A DNA stretch of 54,613 nucleotides. Origin: JANFXS01 sp022791155. Lineage in GTDB: Bacteria > Bacillota > Clostridia > Lachnospirales > Anaerotignaceae. Position numbers and translations under genes: made by a program. Where the stretch lies: the NCBI GenBank assembly GCA_949743895.1, contig CATJUX010000036.1, positions 1 to 54,613 of the forward strand, given 5' to 3'. A model generated the notes under the pieces. That model did no database searches, had not been told where the DNA came from, and worked only from the letters and a program-made list of their open reading frames with translations. Below, piece by piece: positions 7,770 through 17,328 of this stretch (position 1 is the first letter of the stretch; each line of letters starts with the position of its first letter).

Positions 7770-8680
7770 ATGGAGTCACACACAATTGCTGTGGAAGACG
7801 AGTTTATAAATGAAAGAATTGATGTTTTTGCCACTGAATGCAGTGCAGAATTGTCTCGCAGCCGTGTGCAAAAACTGCTTGAAAGCGGAAATATAGTTGT
7901 GAACGGGAAGCGCGTCAAGAGCAACTATAAACTAAGAAAAAATGACATAATAAACATTGAAATTCCAGAGGCAGAGCCTGTTGAAATAAAAGCAGAAAAT
8001 ATACCGCTTGATATACTTTATGAAGATGAATGTGTTATAATAATCAACAAGCCACAGGGCATGGTTGTGCACCCCGCTTTCGGACATTACAGCGGAACGC
8101 TTGTGAATGCGCTCATGTTTCATGCGGAAACAGTCTTTCAGGGATAAATGGATATATGCGCCCGGGAATTGTCCACAGAATCGACAAGGACACTTCAGGT
8201 GTTATTGTTGCGGCAAAAAATGATGTGGCGCATAAAGGATTGGCGCTTCAATTGGCTGAACATTCAATAACAAGGCGGTATAACGCCATTGTTTTCAACA
8301 ACATAAAAGAAGATGAAGGAACTGTGAACAGGCCAATTGGGAGAAACCCTAAAGACAGAAAAAAGATGGCCGTTCTTCAAAGCGGTGGAAGAAGGGCGGT
8401 GACGCATTACAATGTCATCAAAAGATTTGGAAGATATACATATATAGAAGCCATGCTTGAAACGGGGCGCACACATCAGATAAGAGTGCACATGTCAAGC
8501 ATTGGACATCCCCTTTTGGGAGATGAAGTGTATGGAGGAATCAGACAGCCGTTCAAGCTCAATGGACAGGCACTGCATGCCAAAGTGTTGGGGTTTATGC
8601 ATCCTGTTAAAGGTGTATATATGGAGTTTGAGGCTCCTTTGCCTGAATATTTCAAATGTCTTCTTGAAAAACTTGAATAG
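7770..8680 (+). pseudogene. rluD: RluD-type pseudouridine synthase, broken by a single-base frameshift
   Basis: Two overlapping frames together make one full-length RluD/YlyB protein. The first part (7770-8147) has the S4 domain (SRSRVQKLLESGNIVVNGKR) and the KPQGMVVHP box. The second, in another frame up to 8680, has the catalytic GIVHRIDKDTSG motif, ETGRTHQIRVHM and HPLLGDEVYG. The break falls at about 8121-8126: the DNA reads CATGCGGAAAC, where family members usually read H-C-G-N/D-S-L-S-G, so insertion of one T (CATTGCGGAAAC) restores the whole frame. Everything else is intact, so this is a very recent mutation or a sequence error. ATG at 7770 is chosen for GGCGGGGA eight bases upstream. 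If functional it would modify uridines in 23S rRNA. Confidence 0.88.
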
Positions 8681-8696
8681 ATTTTGAGGTGTGCTG

Positions 8697-11600
8697 ATGT
8701 ACTTAAAACGTCTTGACTTGCAGGGGTTTAAATCATTCCCAGATAAAATTAAGCTGGAGTTTAACAAAGGCATAACAATGATTGTTGGGCCGAATGGCAG
8801 CGGAAAAAGTAATATATCTGACGCTGTGAGATGGGTTTTGGGAGAACAGCGTGCAAAAAGCTTGCGCGGGGACAAAATGGAAGATATTATTTTTGCTGGA
8901 ACGGTCAGCCGGAAACCTCTTGGTTTTGCAGAGGTTGCTATAACGCTGGACAACACAGACGGCAAAATATCTTCTGATTACAGCGAAATAACTGTGTCAA
9001 GAACAGTTTTCCGTTCAGGCGAAAGCAAATATATGATAAATGGAACTCAATGCCGGCTCAAAGACGTTCATGAACTTTTTATGGACACAGGAATTGGGCG
9101 CGAGGGCTATTCGATAATTGGTCAGGGGCGCATAGACGAGATATTGAGCAACAAAAGTGAAGACAGACGTCATTTGTTTGAGGAAGCGGCAGGGATTGTA
9201 AAATATAGAAGCAGGAGGCTTGAGGCAACAGAGAAGCTGAAAAAAGAGCGTGAAAACCTTGTCAGGGTCAATGACATAATAAGGGAGCTTGAAAATCAAA
9301 TTGGGCCATTGTCAAAGCAAAGTGAAACAGCAAAAAAATATTTGGCGTTGAAAGAGCAGCTTAAAAAATATGAAATAAACAATTTTTATATACAAGTCAA
9401 AAACATTGAAAAAGATGTTTCCAAAATATGCGAGTCTAAAAACATTCTGGCTGAAAATTCGGCCCATGAAAAGGAAAATCATGAAAACACAAAAATTTTG
9501 GCTTCCAAACTCAAGAAAAAAGAGGAAGAACTTTCAAACAAGCTTGAGGAGGTTTTGGCCGAAATTTCAAAATCTTCTGAAGATCAAATAAAAATTGAAA
9601 ACAATATAAATCTTTTGAAAGAACAAATGCAGTTCATTGATGAAAACATAAAACGTATAGATAACGAAAATTTGGCACGCCAAAAGAAAATTGACGCAAA
9701 CAAAAATGACGAAACTGTTTTGAAATCGCGTTTGACAGCGGCCAATGTGAATTGCATTCGCATTGACAACATGCTTAAAGAAAAAGAAGAATATTTTGGG
9801 AAGCTTTCAGGAGCGCTTGAAAAGGGCGAGGAGCTCATTGAAAAATATAAAGCCGATGCTGTTGAGAAGATAAAAAAGCTGACAGAAATAAAAAGTGAAA
9901 TTCATGGAGTGGAAACAATGCTGGCTCAGTTTGAGGAAAGAAGGAATCAAATTGAAGATGAAAGCGAGTTTATAACAAGCCGCAGCAACGACATGAATGT
10001 GAGAATTATGGCGCTTGAAAAAATTATGCTGTCTGATGAGGCGTTGAAAAAGCAGCTTGAGTGCGAAATAGACAGCATTGAGAATGAGCAAAAGAAATGT
10101 GCCAGCTTTTTGGAGGCCAAAAGAAAAGAATATCATGAAAAAAGCATGACTTTGAATGAGAGAAAAAGCCGTTTTAGAATTTTGAATGAAATGAAAAATG
10201 AACATGACGGCTTTTTCAAAAGCGTCAAAGCGATACTCAAACTTAGAGACCGAAATGAGATTAATGGAGTTTGCGGTGCGTTTGGCGAAATTATAAAAGT
10301 TGGTGCCATGTATGAAACGGCTGTTGAGTCAGCCGTTGGTGGGGCAATTCAAAATATAGTTGTGGAGACAGAGTTTGATGGAAAAACAGCCATTGAATAT
10401 TTGAAGAAAAATAGCTTGGGAAGGGCAACATTTCTTCCCATCTCTGTGATTAAGGGAAAAGGGCTTGACGGCGACAGAAACTTTGTTCTTTCTTTTGAGG
10501 GTGTTTATGGAGTTGCCAGTGAACTTGTGGAATATGATGAGAAATATAAAAACATTGTGTCGAATATATTGGGAAGAACAATTATTGTTGAAAACATGGA
10601 CTTTGCGCTTGCAATTGCTGGCAAAACAGGACATAAATATAAAATTGTGACGCTTGACGGCGACGTTCTCAATCCTGGCGGAACAATGACAGGGGGAAGC
10701 GCTGCAAAGAAAAACTCAAATATATTTAGCCGCAGCCGCGAAATTGATGAGCTTAAGAATGAAATTGAAGCTATTTTCAAGGAATGTCAGAACATTGCTT
10801 CAGAGACTTCCGCTGAAACTGAAAGAGAAGGCCGGCTCAAGGCTGAACGCTCTCAAAAATTGGAAAAAATACAAGAGATAAACGTTTCATTTGCTTCCAA
10901 AAATCAAGAGGCCACACAGCTGCGCCAATATATATTGGAACAGAAGCAACAGATTGAAAATTCTGTTAAAGAAAAAAACACGCTTGAAAATCAGATTGAT
11001 GAGGCAAAGAATGACATTTTGGAGTTTAAGAAAAATTATGATTTGACACAAAATGAAATGGACAACATAAACAAATTTCTTGAAAAACATCAAGGAACTG
11101 TTCAAACAGACAGAGCTGAAAGAGAAAAAATCCTTGGGGAGATAACTGAATTGAAAGTCAGCCTTTCAGGCTCTGGGCAGGAAATCAAGGCTGTGGAGGG
11201 AGAGATTCAAAGAACTCTGAATCAAAGAACACAAATTTCACATGAAATTGAAAAAGCCAACAATGAAAAATGCAATTATATATCAAACAAAAATGAAAAG
11301 AAAAGTGAACTGGAAAACTCCAAAGAAAAAATTGAAAGCTTTTCAAAAATGCTGAAAGAATTTGACGTTTTGAAGGAAAGCATTTTGGAAAACGTCAGCG
11401 GAGTGAGAAAAGAAATTGTTTCAAATGACGAAAAACGTCAAACTGCTTATGAAAACATAAACAGAATTGAAAATGAAATGTTCCGCCTTGAAACAAAAAT
11501 TGAAAGACTTGAGGAGGAACGTGAAAGGATTTTTTCAGAGATTTGGGAAGAATATGAAATCACATATCAAAAAGCAAAGGAAATGTTTGATGAAAGCATT

Positions 11601-12263
11601 TCAGAAGCTAAAATTTCAGATGAAATGAAAAGCTTGCGCAATCGCATAAAATCGCTTGGAAATGTCAACGTTAATTCAATTGAAGAATTTAAGCAGATCA
11701 ATGAAAGATATAAATTTTTGACTTCACAAAAAGATGACATTGTGAATGCAGAAAAAAAATTGGGCGGAATCATTGATGAACTTTCGACGCTTATGGAAAA
11801 GCAGTTTAAAGAGCAGCTGACTCTTATTTCTGACAATTTTAACACCGTTTTCAGAGAGATGTTTGGAGGTGGCAAAGCATATCTCAGCATGTCTGATGAC
11901 AAGAATGTGCTTGAAAGCGGCATAGACATTATTGCCCAGCCACCAGGGAAGAATCTTCAAAACATGATGCTTCTTTCGGGCGGCGAAAGAGCTTTGACAG
12001 CTATAGCGATACTTTTTTCTATACTCAAAATGAAGCCTTCTCCATTTTGCATATTAGATGAAATTGAGGCGGCACTTGATGACGCCAATATAAAAAGGTT
12101 TGCTGAATATCTGAAAAATTTTTCTGGTGACACACAATTCATTGTGATAAGCCACAGAAAGGGAACCATGGAGGCTGCCGATGTTATGTATGGTGTGACC
12201 ATGCAGGAACACGGCGTTTCAAAGGTTATATCAATTAATTTTGAAAGCATGAAGGGAGCTTGA
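8697..12263 (+). CDS. smc: Chromosome partition protein SMC
   Basis: 1188 residues, full length. Condensin ATPase that organises and separates chromosomes with ScpA/ScpB. The N-terminal head has the P-loop GPNGSGKSNISDAVRW and the Q-loop region YSIIGQGRIDEIL. Two long coiled coils flank a hinge at about 520-680 (CGAFGEIIKVG, LNPGGTMTGGSA). The C-terminal head has the signature LLSGGERALTAIAILF and Walker B CILDEIEAALDD. ATG at 8697 is preferred over GTG 8691 because GAGGTG is correctly spaced. Often an rnc gene precedes smc; here rluD does. ftsY follows after three bases. Confidence 0.98.
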   Translation: MYLKRLDLQGFKSFPDKIKLEFNKGITMIVGPNGSGKSNISDAVRWVLGEQRAKSLRGDKMEDIIFAGTVSRKPLGFAEVAITLDNTDGKISSDYSEITVSRTVFRSGESKYMINGTQCRLKDVHELFMDTGIGREGYSIIGQGRIDEILSNKSEDRRHLFEEAAGIVKYRSRRLEATEKLKKERENLVRVNDIIRELENQIGPLSKQSETAKKYLALKEQLKKYEINNFYIQVKNIEKDVSKICESKNILAENSAHEKENHENTKILASKLKKKEEELSNKLEEVLAEISKSSEDQIKIENNINLLKEQMQFIDENIKRIDNENLARQKKIDANKNDETVLKSRLTAANVNCIRIDNMLKEKEEYFGKLSGALEKGEELIEKYKADAVEKIKKLTEIKSEIHGVETMLAQFEERRNQIEDESEFITSRSNDMNVRIMALEKIMLSDEALKKQLECEIDSIENEQKKCASFLEAKRKEYHEKSMTLNERKSRFRILNEMKNEHDGFFKSVKAILKLRDRNEINGVCGAFGEIIKVGAMYETAVESAVGGAIQNIVVETEFDGKTAIEYLKKNSLGRATFLPISVIKGKGLDGDRNFVLSFEGVYGVASELVEYDEKYKNIVSNILGRTIIVENMDFALAIAGKTGHKYKIVTLDGDVLNPGGTMTGGSAAKKNSNIFSRSREIDELKNEIEAIFKECQNIASETSAETEREGRLKAERSQKLEKIQEINVSFASKNQEATQLRQYILEQKQQIENSVKEKNTLENQIDEAKNDILEFKKNYDLTQNEMDNINKFLEKHQGTVQTDRAEREKILGEITELKVSLSGSGQEIKAVEGEIQRTLNQRTQISHEIEKANNEKCNYISNKNEKKSELENSKEKIESFSKMLKEFDVLKESILENVSGVRKEIVSNDEKRQTAYENINRIENEMFRLETKIERLEEERERIFSEIWEEYEITYQKAKEMFDESISEAKISDEMKSLRNRIKSLGNVNVNSIEEFKQINERYKFLTSQKDDIVNAEKKLGGIIDELSTLMEKQFKEQLTLISDNFNTVFREMFGGGKAYLSMSDDKNVLESGIDIIAQPPGKNLQNMMLLSGGERALTAIAILFSILKMKPSPFCILDEIEAALDDANIKRFAEYLKNFSGDTQFIVISHRKGTMEAADVMYGVTMQEHGVSKVISINFESMKGA

Positions 12264-12266
12264 AAA

Positions 12267-13493
12267 TTGGGGATTTTTGATTTATTTAAAAAGAAAAAAG
12301 ATGAAAATTCTGGCTATGAGAATGCAAACGAGGATTTAGTTTATGGCGAATCTGAAAAAAGCGGAATTAAAAACAATGTTGCAGATGACAAAACAGGAAC
12401 GTTTGGTGAATACATAATCAATGAGATGGCCAAAGACAGTGGTGAACAAACTGATTTGGACAACACAAATGAAAATGCTGATAATTTTGAAAAATATGTT
12501 CAAAAAGAAACAAAAGAAAGCGACATGGCAAGCTCATTTGACACATATACTGCTGATGAACAGCCTCAAAAAGAAAAGAAGGGTTTTTTTGCACGGCTGA
12601 AAGAGGGACTGAACAAAACAAGAAAAAGCATACTTGGCGGTGTTGACAGTGTTTTGGGTGCGTTCACCAAAATTGACGAGGAGCTGTTTGAAGAACTTGA
12701 GGAGATATTGATCATGGCCGACATGGGAGTTGAGACAACAATGACGGTTATTGAAAATCTTCGAAAAAGAGTGAAAAAGGAGGGAATAACAGAGCCATCT
12801 GAAATAAAATCTCTTTTGGCAGACGAGATCACAGCCATATTGACAGAGGGAGCAGAGGAAATTTGTGAAATTGAGAAACCTTCTGTAATTCTTGTTATAG
12901 GTGTCAATGGCGTTGGAAAAACAACAACAATAGGCAAGCTGTGCAGCAATTTTAAAAATGACGGAAACAGTGTTTTGCTTGCAGCAGCAGACACATTTAG
13001 AGCGGCGGCCATAGATCAGCTTGAAATTTGGGGACAAAGAAGTTCAACAGATGTTATAAAGCATGAAGAAAACAGCGATCCGGCAGCTGTGGTTTTTGAT
13101 GCTGTGAATGCAGCCAAAAACAGAAAAATTGATTATCTCATATGCGACACGGCTGGAAGGCTCCACAACAAGAAAAACTTGATGGAAGAACTTAAAAAGA
13201 TAGCAAAGGTTGTTGAAAGAGAATATCCACAGGCAAACAGGGAAACATATCTTGTTCTTGATGCAACAACGGGTCAAAATGCCTTGCAACAAGCAAAGCT
13301 TTTCAAAGAGGTTGCCGAAATCACAGGAATTATACTCACAAAATTGGATGGCACAGCAAAAGGTGGAATAGTTGTGGCAATCAAAAATGAGCTTAAGATA
13401 CCTGTGCGTTATATTGGAGTTGGAGAAGGCATAGGAGATTTGCAAAAGTTTGATGCGGCAAGTTTTGCAAAAGCGCTTTTTGAAGAACAATAG
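12267..13493 (+). CDS. ftsY: Signal recognition particle receptor FtsY
   Basis: 408 residues. Membrane-associated GTPase that docks SRP-ribosome complexes. Residues 1 to about 110 form a hydrophilic, Asp/Glu/Asn-rich A domain of low complexity, followed by the N domain and the G domain with GVNGVGKTTTIGKL (G1), DTFRAAAIDQLEIW, DTAGRLHNKKNLMEEL and TKLDGTAKGG. TTG start with AAGGGAG eight bases before. Its partner ffh lies one gene downstream, across a separate promoter. Confidence 0.97.
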   Translation: MGIFDLFKKKKDENSGYENANEDLVYGESEKSGIKNNVADDKTGTFGEYIINEMAKDSGEQTDLDNTNENADNFEKYVQKETKESDMASSFDTYTADEQPQKEKKGFFARLKEGLNKTRKSILGGVDSVLGAFTKIDEELFEELEEILIMADMGVETTMTVIENLRKRVKKEGITEPSEIKSLLADEITAILTEGAEEICEIEKPSVILVIGVNGVGKTTTIGKLCSNFKNDGNSVLLAAADTFRAAAIDQLEIWGQRSSTDVIKHEENSDPAAVVFDAVNAAKNRKIDYLICDTAGRLHNKKNLMEELKKIAKVVEREYPQANRETYLVLDATTGQNALQQAKLFKEVAEITGIILTKLDGTAKGGIVVAIKNELKIPVRYIGVGEGIGDLQKFDAASFAKALFEEQ

Positions 13494-13500
13494 AAATCAG

Positions 13501-13574
13501 CTTTGTAAAGTAAAAATGCTTGACAAAGTGTATGGAATAATGTAGTATATACCAGTAAAGTGATTTTGCTTTAC
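13501..13574 (+). promoter_or_regulatory. Promoter of the ylxM-ffh group, with repeated GTAAAG boxes
   Basis: TTGACA (13520-13525), 17 bases, TAGTAT (13543-13548): a strong vegetative promoter. A palindrome CTTTGTAAAG sits just upstream (13501-13510) and an inverted pair GTAAAG/CTTTAC (13555-13560, 13569-13574) lies at the expected transcription start. These boxes flank the promoter on both sides and could be an operator or a leader hairpin. Confidence 0.6.
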
Positions 13575-13606
13575 ACTGTTTGTTGTAAAAAGCAGAGGTT
13601 TTGCGA

Positions 13607-13960
13607 ATGAAAGAAATTTTGAAGGCGGCAATGCTTTTTGATTTCTATGGTGAGCTTTTGACAGAAAAACAAAAATCTATATTTGAACTGTTTTATCTTA
13701 ACGATCTTTCACTCACAGAAATAGGACAGGAGCTTAACATAAGCCGTCAGGCTGTTCGCGATCAGCTTAAAAGAACCGAAAAAATATTATCTGAATATGA
13801 AGAAAAACTTATGCTTGTTGAGCGATTTTATCATCAAAAAAAACTTGTGAAAAAAATAAAATCAATCATAGAAAAGATTGAGCATGAGAACATTTTAAGC
13901 GGCGTGACAGCATCAGAAATAGAAGAAATAAAAAATATAATAGATGAAATAATTGATTAG
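13607..13960 (+). CDS. ylxM: YlxM family helix-turn-helix protein
   Basis: 117 residues. A sigma-70 region 4-like helix-turn-helix is visible at about 35-60 (LTEIGQELNISRQAVRDQLK), followed by a charged helical tail. YlxM is nearly always encoded directly before ffh; in streptococci it has been reported to modulate SRP and FtsY GTPase activity, and a DNA-binding role has also been suspected. ATG at 13607 has GCAGAGG upstream. It ends 14 bases before ffh. Confidence 0.9.
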   Translation: MKEILKAAMLFDFYGELLTEKQKSIFELFYLNDLSLTEIGQELNISRQAVRDQLKRTEKILSEYEEKLMLVERFYHQKKLVKKIKSIIEKIEHENILSGVTASEIEEIKNIIDEIID

Positions 13961-13974
13961 AGGAGGTTTTTCGC

Positions 13975-15312
13975 GTGGCGTTTGAAAACCTTTCAAATAA
14001 GTTGCAAGATGTTTTTAAACAGCTTCGGGGAAAAGGCCGGCTTTCTGAAAGTGATGTAAAAGCGGCAATGCGCGAGGTCAAAATCGCTCTCCTTGAGGCT
14101 GATGTCAATTTCAAAATTGTTAAACAATTTGTTAACAAAGTTACAGAAAGAGCAGTTGGAAGCGATGTTTTGGAAAGTCTGACTCCTGGCCAACAAGTGG
14201 TTAAAATTGTCAATGAAGAACTCATTGATCTTATGGGCTCAACACAAAGCAGGCTCACATTTGCCAACAAACCGCCAACAATATATATGATGGTTGGCCT
14301 TCAGGGAGCGGGAAAAACAACCTCCAGCGGCAAACTTGCCGGGCTTTTGAAAAAAGAAGGGAAAAACCCGCTTTTAGTTGCGTGTGATATATACAGACCA
14401 GCGGCCATCAAACAACTTCAGGTTGTTGGGAAAAACTATAATGTTCCAGTTTTTGAAATGGGTGACAAGCTTAGTCCTGTTGAAATTTCAAAAAAGGCGC
14501 TTGAACATGCAGCGGCCAACAGAAACGACGTTATACTGATTGACACAGCCGGGCGGCTTCACATAAATGAGGAACTCATGGAGGAACTCAAAGAGATCAA
14601 AAATGCTGTGAGGCCACAGGAGATACTTCTTGTGGTTGATGCCATGACTGGACAAGATGCTGTCACAGTTGCCGGAAGTTTTGATTCGCAGTTGGGCATA
14701 GATGGCATCATAATGACAAAACTTGATGGTGATGCCCGTGGCGGAGCGGCCTTGTCAGTTAGAAGTGTCACAAACAAACCGATTAAATATATCGGCATGG
14801 GCGAGAAAATGGAGGATCTTGAGCCCTTCTATCCCGACCGTATGGCAAGCCGGATTTTGGGCATGGGCGATGTTTTGAGCCTGATTGACAAAGTTCAGCG
14901 AAACATTGATGAAAAAGAAGCGCGCGAGCTTGAAAAAAGACTGCGCGAGAATGACTTCAATTTGGAAGACTTTTTGACACAAATGCAGCAAATCAAAAAA
15001 ATGGGGCCCATGAAAGACATTTTGGGGATGATTCCGGGGCTCAACAAAATTAATATGAGTGCTCTCGACAGCGTTGACACAGACAAAGAAATGCGGCGCG
15101 TTGAGGCCATCATACAGAGCATGACAAAAGAAGAAAGACTGAATCCTTCAATATTAAATGGGCCACGAAAAAAGAGAATTGCCAATGGCTGTGGAAGGAA
15201 CATTGCCGATGTTAACAGGCTTTTGAAGCAGTTTGAAGAAATGCGCAAGATGATGAAACAGATGAACAGCATGACAAAAGGCAAAAAGGGCAAATTTAAG
15301 TTTCCCTTTTGA
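13975..15312 (+). CDS. ffh: Signal recognition particle protein Ffh
   Basis: 445 residues. GTPase that binds signal sequences emerging from the ribosome. NG domain motifs: GLQGAGKTTSSGKLAGLLKK, DIYRPAAIKQLQ, DTAGRLHINEELMEELK, TKLDGDARGGAALS. The C-terminal M domain is methionine-rich and holds the RNA-binding helix-turn-helix region (NGCGRNIADVNRLLKQFEEM), ending in a basic tail (KGKKGKFKFPF). GTG start with AGAGGAGG eight bases upstream. The SRP RNA itself was not found in the window. Confidence 0.98.
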   Translation: MAFENLSNKLQDVFKQLRGKGRLSESDVKAAMREVKIALLEADVNFKIVKQFVNKVTERAVGSDVLESLTPGQQVVKIVNEELIDLMGSTQSRLTFANKPPTIYMMVGLQGAGKTTSSGKLAGLLKKEGKNPLLVACDIYRPAAIKQLQVVGKNYNVPVFEMGDKLSPVEISKKALEHAAANRNDVILIDTAGRLHINEELMEELKEIKNAVRPQEILLVVDAMTGQDAVTVAGSFDSQLGIDGIIMTKLDGDARGGAALSVRSVTNKPIKYIGMGEKMEDLEPFYPDRMASRILGMGDVLSLIDKVQRNIDEKEARELEKRLRENDFNLEDFLTQMQQIKKMGPMKDILGMIPGLNKINMSALDSVDTDKEMRRVEAIIQSMTKEERLNPSILNGPRKKRIANGCGRNIADVNRLLKQFEEMRKMMKQMNSMTKGKKGKFKFPF

Positions 15313-15338
15313 TATTTTTTTGGCAAGAGGTCTGGTGC

Positions 15339-15366
15339 TTTGCAATGCACAAGGACAAATTGCAAA
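15339..15366 (+). promoter_or_regulatory. Hairpin in the rpsP leader
   Basis: TTTGCAAT (15339-15346) and ATTGCAAA (15359-15366) form a perfect 8-base-pair stem with a 12-base loop, between ffh and rpsP. No run of T follows on the plus strand, so it is not a plus-strand terminator. It could be a leader structure of the S16 gene. Confidence 0.3.
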
Positions 15367-15450
15367 AAAACAAACTTAACGGACAGTTGGGAGCGGCTTG
15401 TTTTGTTCCTTTCTGCTGTTATTACATATTTTTTGTGGGAGGTGAAATAT

Positions 15451-15699
15451 ATGTCAGTTAGAATCAGATTGAAAAGATTAGGCGCTAAAAAGGCTCCGTT
15501 TTATAGAATAGTTGTTGCAGATTCAAGAACTCCAAGAAATGGCAAGTCAATCGCTGAAATCGGATATTATGATCCAACAAAGGAACCTGTTGAACTGAAA
15601 GTTGACAGCGAGCAAGCGCAGAAATGGCTTGCCACAGGCGCTCAGCCATCTGATACAGCCAAAGCTTTGTTAAGAAAAGCAGGCGTTATCAATGATTGA
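15451..15699 (+). CDS. rpsP: 30S ribosomal protein S16
   Basis: 82 residues, standard size. The S16 signature is clear: MSVRIRLKRLGAKKAPFYRI, VVADSRTPRNG, IGYYDPTKEP. Start ATG 15451 has GGGAGGTGAAA upstream; the frame stays open back to 15340 but that part is unrelated leader. First gene of the conserved rpsP-khpA-rimM-trmD run. Confidence 0.98.
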   Translation: MSVRIRLKRLGAKKAPFYRIVVADSRTPRNGKSIAEIGYYDPTKEPVELKVDSEQAQKWLATGAQPSDTAKALLRKAGVIND

Positions 15700-15722
15700 T
15701 TTTTTCTTTCAGGAGGTTCGCT

Positions 15723-15953
15723 ATGAAAGAATTGTTAGAAGTTATAGCTAAAAACCTTGTTGATTATCCTGAACAAGTGAAAGTCACTGAAGTTCAGGGG
15801 GAGCGCTCTGTGATACTTGAGCTTAAAGTCGCTCCCGATGATATGGGCAAAGTTATTGGAAAACAGGGGCGCATAGCAAAAGCTATACGCACTGTTGTTA
15901 AAGCAGCAGCCATACATGAAGATAAGCACATTGTGGTTGAAATTATGCAATGA
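15723..15953 (+). CDS. khpA: KhpA, KH-domain RNA-binding protein
   Basis: 76 residues, with the KH core GKVIGKQGRIAKAIRTVVKA (GxxG loop GKQG). KhpA (YlqC) forms a complex with KhpB/EloR in Gram-positive bacteria and influences cell elongation and sRNA binding. Start ATG 15723 with AGGAGG seven bases upstream. Sits in its usual place after rpsP. Confidence 0.95.
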   Translation: MKELLEVIAKNLVDYPEQVKVTEVQGERSVILELKVAPDDMGKVIGKQGRIAKAIRTVVKAAAIHEDKHIVVEIMQ

Positions 15954-15965
15954 CAAAGAAAATAG

Positions 15966-15994
15966 GGCTGATTTCTATTGGGAATCAGCCTTTT
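15966..15994 (+). terminator. Rho-independent terminator or attenuator after khpA
   Basis: GGCTGATT (15966-15973) and AATCAGCC (15983-15990) form a perfect 8-base-pair stem with a 9-base loop, followed by TTTT. It lies between khpA and rimM and so could limit read-through into rimM-trmD. Confidence 0.65.
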
Positions 15995-16075
15995 GTCATC
16001 AAAAAATGCATTTTATATTACAATTTCAATTTTCGCAAAATTAACTTTGATTACAAAAAGACAGAGGTAGCTTTT

Positions 16076-16582
16076 ATGGGGTATTTTGAAATAGGCAAAA
16101 TAACTAATGTGCATGGAATTAAAGGAACTTTCAAGGTTTTTCCAACAACGGAGGAGCCAAAAAGATTTGAGCTTCTGAAAGAGGTTACAATTGATTTGAA
16201 CGGTGTTCGTGAAGTTTTTAATATTAAAAAAATCGGTTATCACAAAAATATGGTTTTGATGACGTTGCATGAAATAGATGATATAAACGAAGCAGAAAAA
16301 TATAAAAATGCCTCTGTTTTGATACCTGATGAGCAAGCTTTGGCGCTTGATGAAGACGAATATTATACAAGAGATTTGTATGATATAAACGTTATAAGCA
16401 GTGAAGGCGAGGAACTGGGAACCATAACAGACATATTGGTGACAGGTGCAAACGATGTTTATGTTGTGAGCAAGCAAGGGAACAAAGACATTCTTATTCC
16501 TGCCATAAAGGACTGCGTGACAGATGTTGACATTGTCAACAGAACAATGACAGTTAAGCTTTTGAAAGGGCTGAGAGAATGA
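16076..16582 (+). CDS. rimM: 16S rRNA processing protein RimM
   Basis: 168 residues. RimM binds S19 on the maturing 30S subunit. The N-terminal domain starts FEIGKITNVHGIKGTFKVFP; the C-terminal PRC-barrel has YYTRDLYDINVISSEGEELG and ILIPAIKDCV. ATG 16076 has AGAGG upstream. It overlaps trmD by four bases. Confidence 0.96.
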   Translation: MGYFEIGKITNVHGIKGTFKVFPTTEEPKRFELLKEVTIDLNGVREVFNIKKIGYHKNMVLMTLHEIDDINEAEKYKNASVLIPDEQALALDEDEYYTRDLYDINVISSEGEELGTITDILVTGANDVYVVSKQGNKDILIPAIKDCVTDVDIVNRTMTVKLLKGLRE

Positions 16583-17319
16583 ACTTTTATGTTTTGACAC
16601 TCTTTCCAGAAATGATTGACAATTGTCTTTCTCACAGCATAATAGGAAGGGCGCGCAAAAACGGGCTGATCAATGTGAAAAGCATTGATATAAGAGACTT
16701 TTCAAACAACAAGCAGCGTCATGTTGATGACTATCCATATGGCGGAGGCTGTGGAATGGTCATGCAGGCTCAGCCTATATATGATGCATTTAAGAGCATT
16801 AATGCAAATGAAAGCACAAAAGTTGTATATATGACGCCGCAAGGGGCTCCATTTTGCCAAAAAAAGGCCGAGGAACTTTCAAATGAAGATGACATTGTGA
16901 TTCTTTGCGGCCATTATGAGGGCGTTGACGAAAGAGTGATTGATGAGATTGTGACAGATGAAATATCATTGGGCGATTTTGTTCTGACTGGTGGCGAGAT
17001 AGCGGCAATGGCTGTCATTGATGCCGTTTCACGTTTGAAACAAGGAGTTCTTGGAAAAGACGAGAGCAGTGCCGATGAAAGCTTTTCAGGAAACACGCTT
17101 GAATATCCGCATTATACAAGACCGCCTGAATTCATGGGAAGAAAGATACCAGATGTTCTTTTGAGCGGACATCATGAAAACATTAAAAAATGGCGTCGTG
17201 AACAATCACTTATACGAACATATGAGAAACGCATAGATTTATACAAAGAATTGGAACTTTCGAAAAAAGAAGAAGAATTTATGAAGAAATATATTTCGAA
17301 TAAATTCAACAATGAATGA
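16579..17319 (+). CDS. trmD: tRNA (guanine-N1)-methyltransferase TrmD
   Basis: 246 residues. Methylates G37 of tRNAs next to the anticodon using S-adenosylmethionine in a trefoil-knot fold. Motifs: LFPEMIDNCLSHSIIGRA, YGGGCGMVMQAQPIYDA, LCGHYEGVDERVIDE, SLGDFVLTGGEIAAM and YPHYTRPPEFMGRKIPDVLL. Usually rplS (L19) follows trmD; here it does not, and murA starts 71 bases later. Confidence 0.97.
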   Translation: MNFYVLTLFPEMIDNCLSHSIIGRARKNGLINVKSIDIRDFSNNKQRHVDDYPYGGGCGMVMQAQPIYDAFKSINANESTKVVYMTPQGAPFCQKKAEELSNEDDIVILCGHYEGVDERVIDEIVTDEISLGDFVLTGGEIAAMAVIDAVSRLKQGVLGKDESSADESFSGNTLEYPHYTRPPEFMGRKIPDVLLSGHHENIKKWRREQSLIRTYEKRIDLYKELELSKKEEEFMKKYISNKFNNE

Positions 17320-17328
17320 AAAACAGTC

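Noticed and set aside
7734..8147. Programmed ribosomal frameshift in rluD
   Set aside because: No slippery heptamer or downstream pseudoknot is seen at 8121-8131, and other RluD genes are unbroken; a mutation or sequence error is simpler.
11567..12250. Several minus-strand frames opposite smc and ftsY
   Set aside because: Antisense shadows of long well-supported genes; no promoters or ribosome-binding sites.
13959..14000. SRP RNA near ffh
   Set aside because: No sequence with the conserved SRP Alu or GGAA-tetraloop hairpin is visible around ylxM-ffh.
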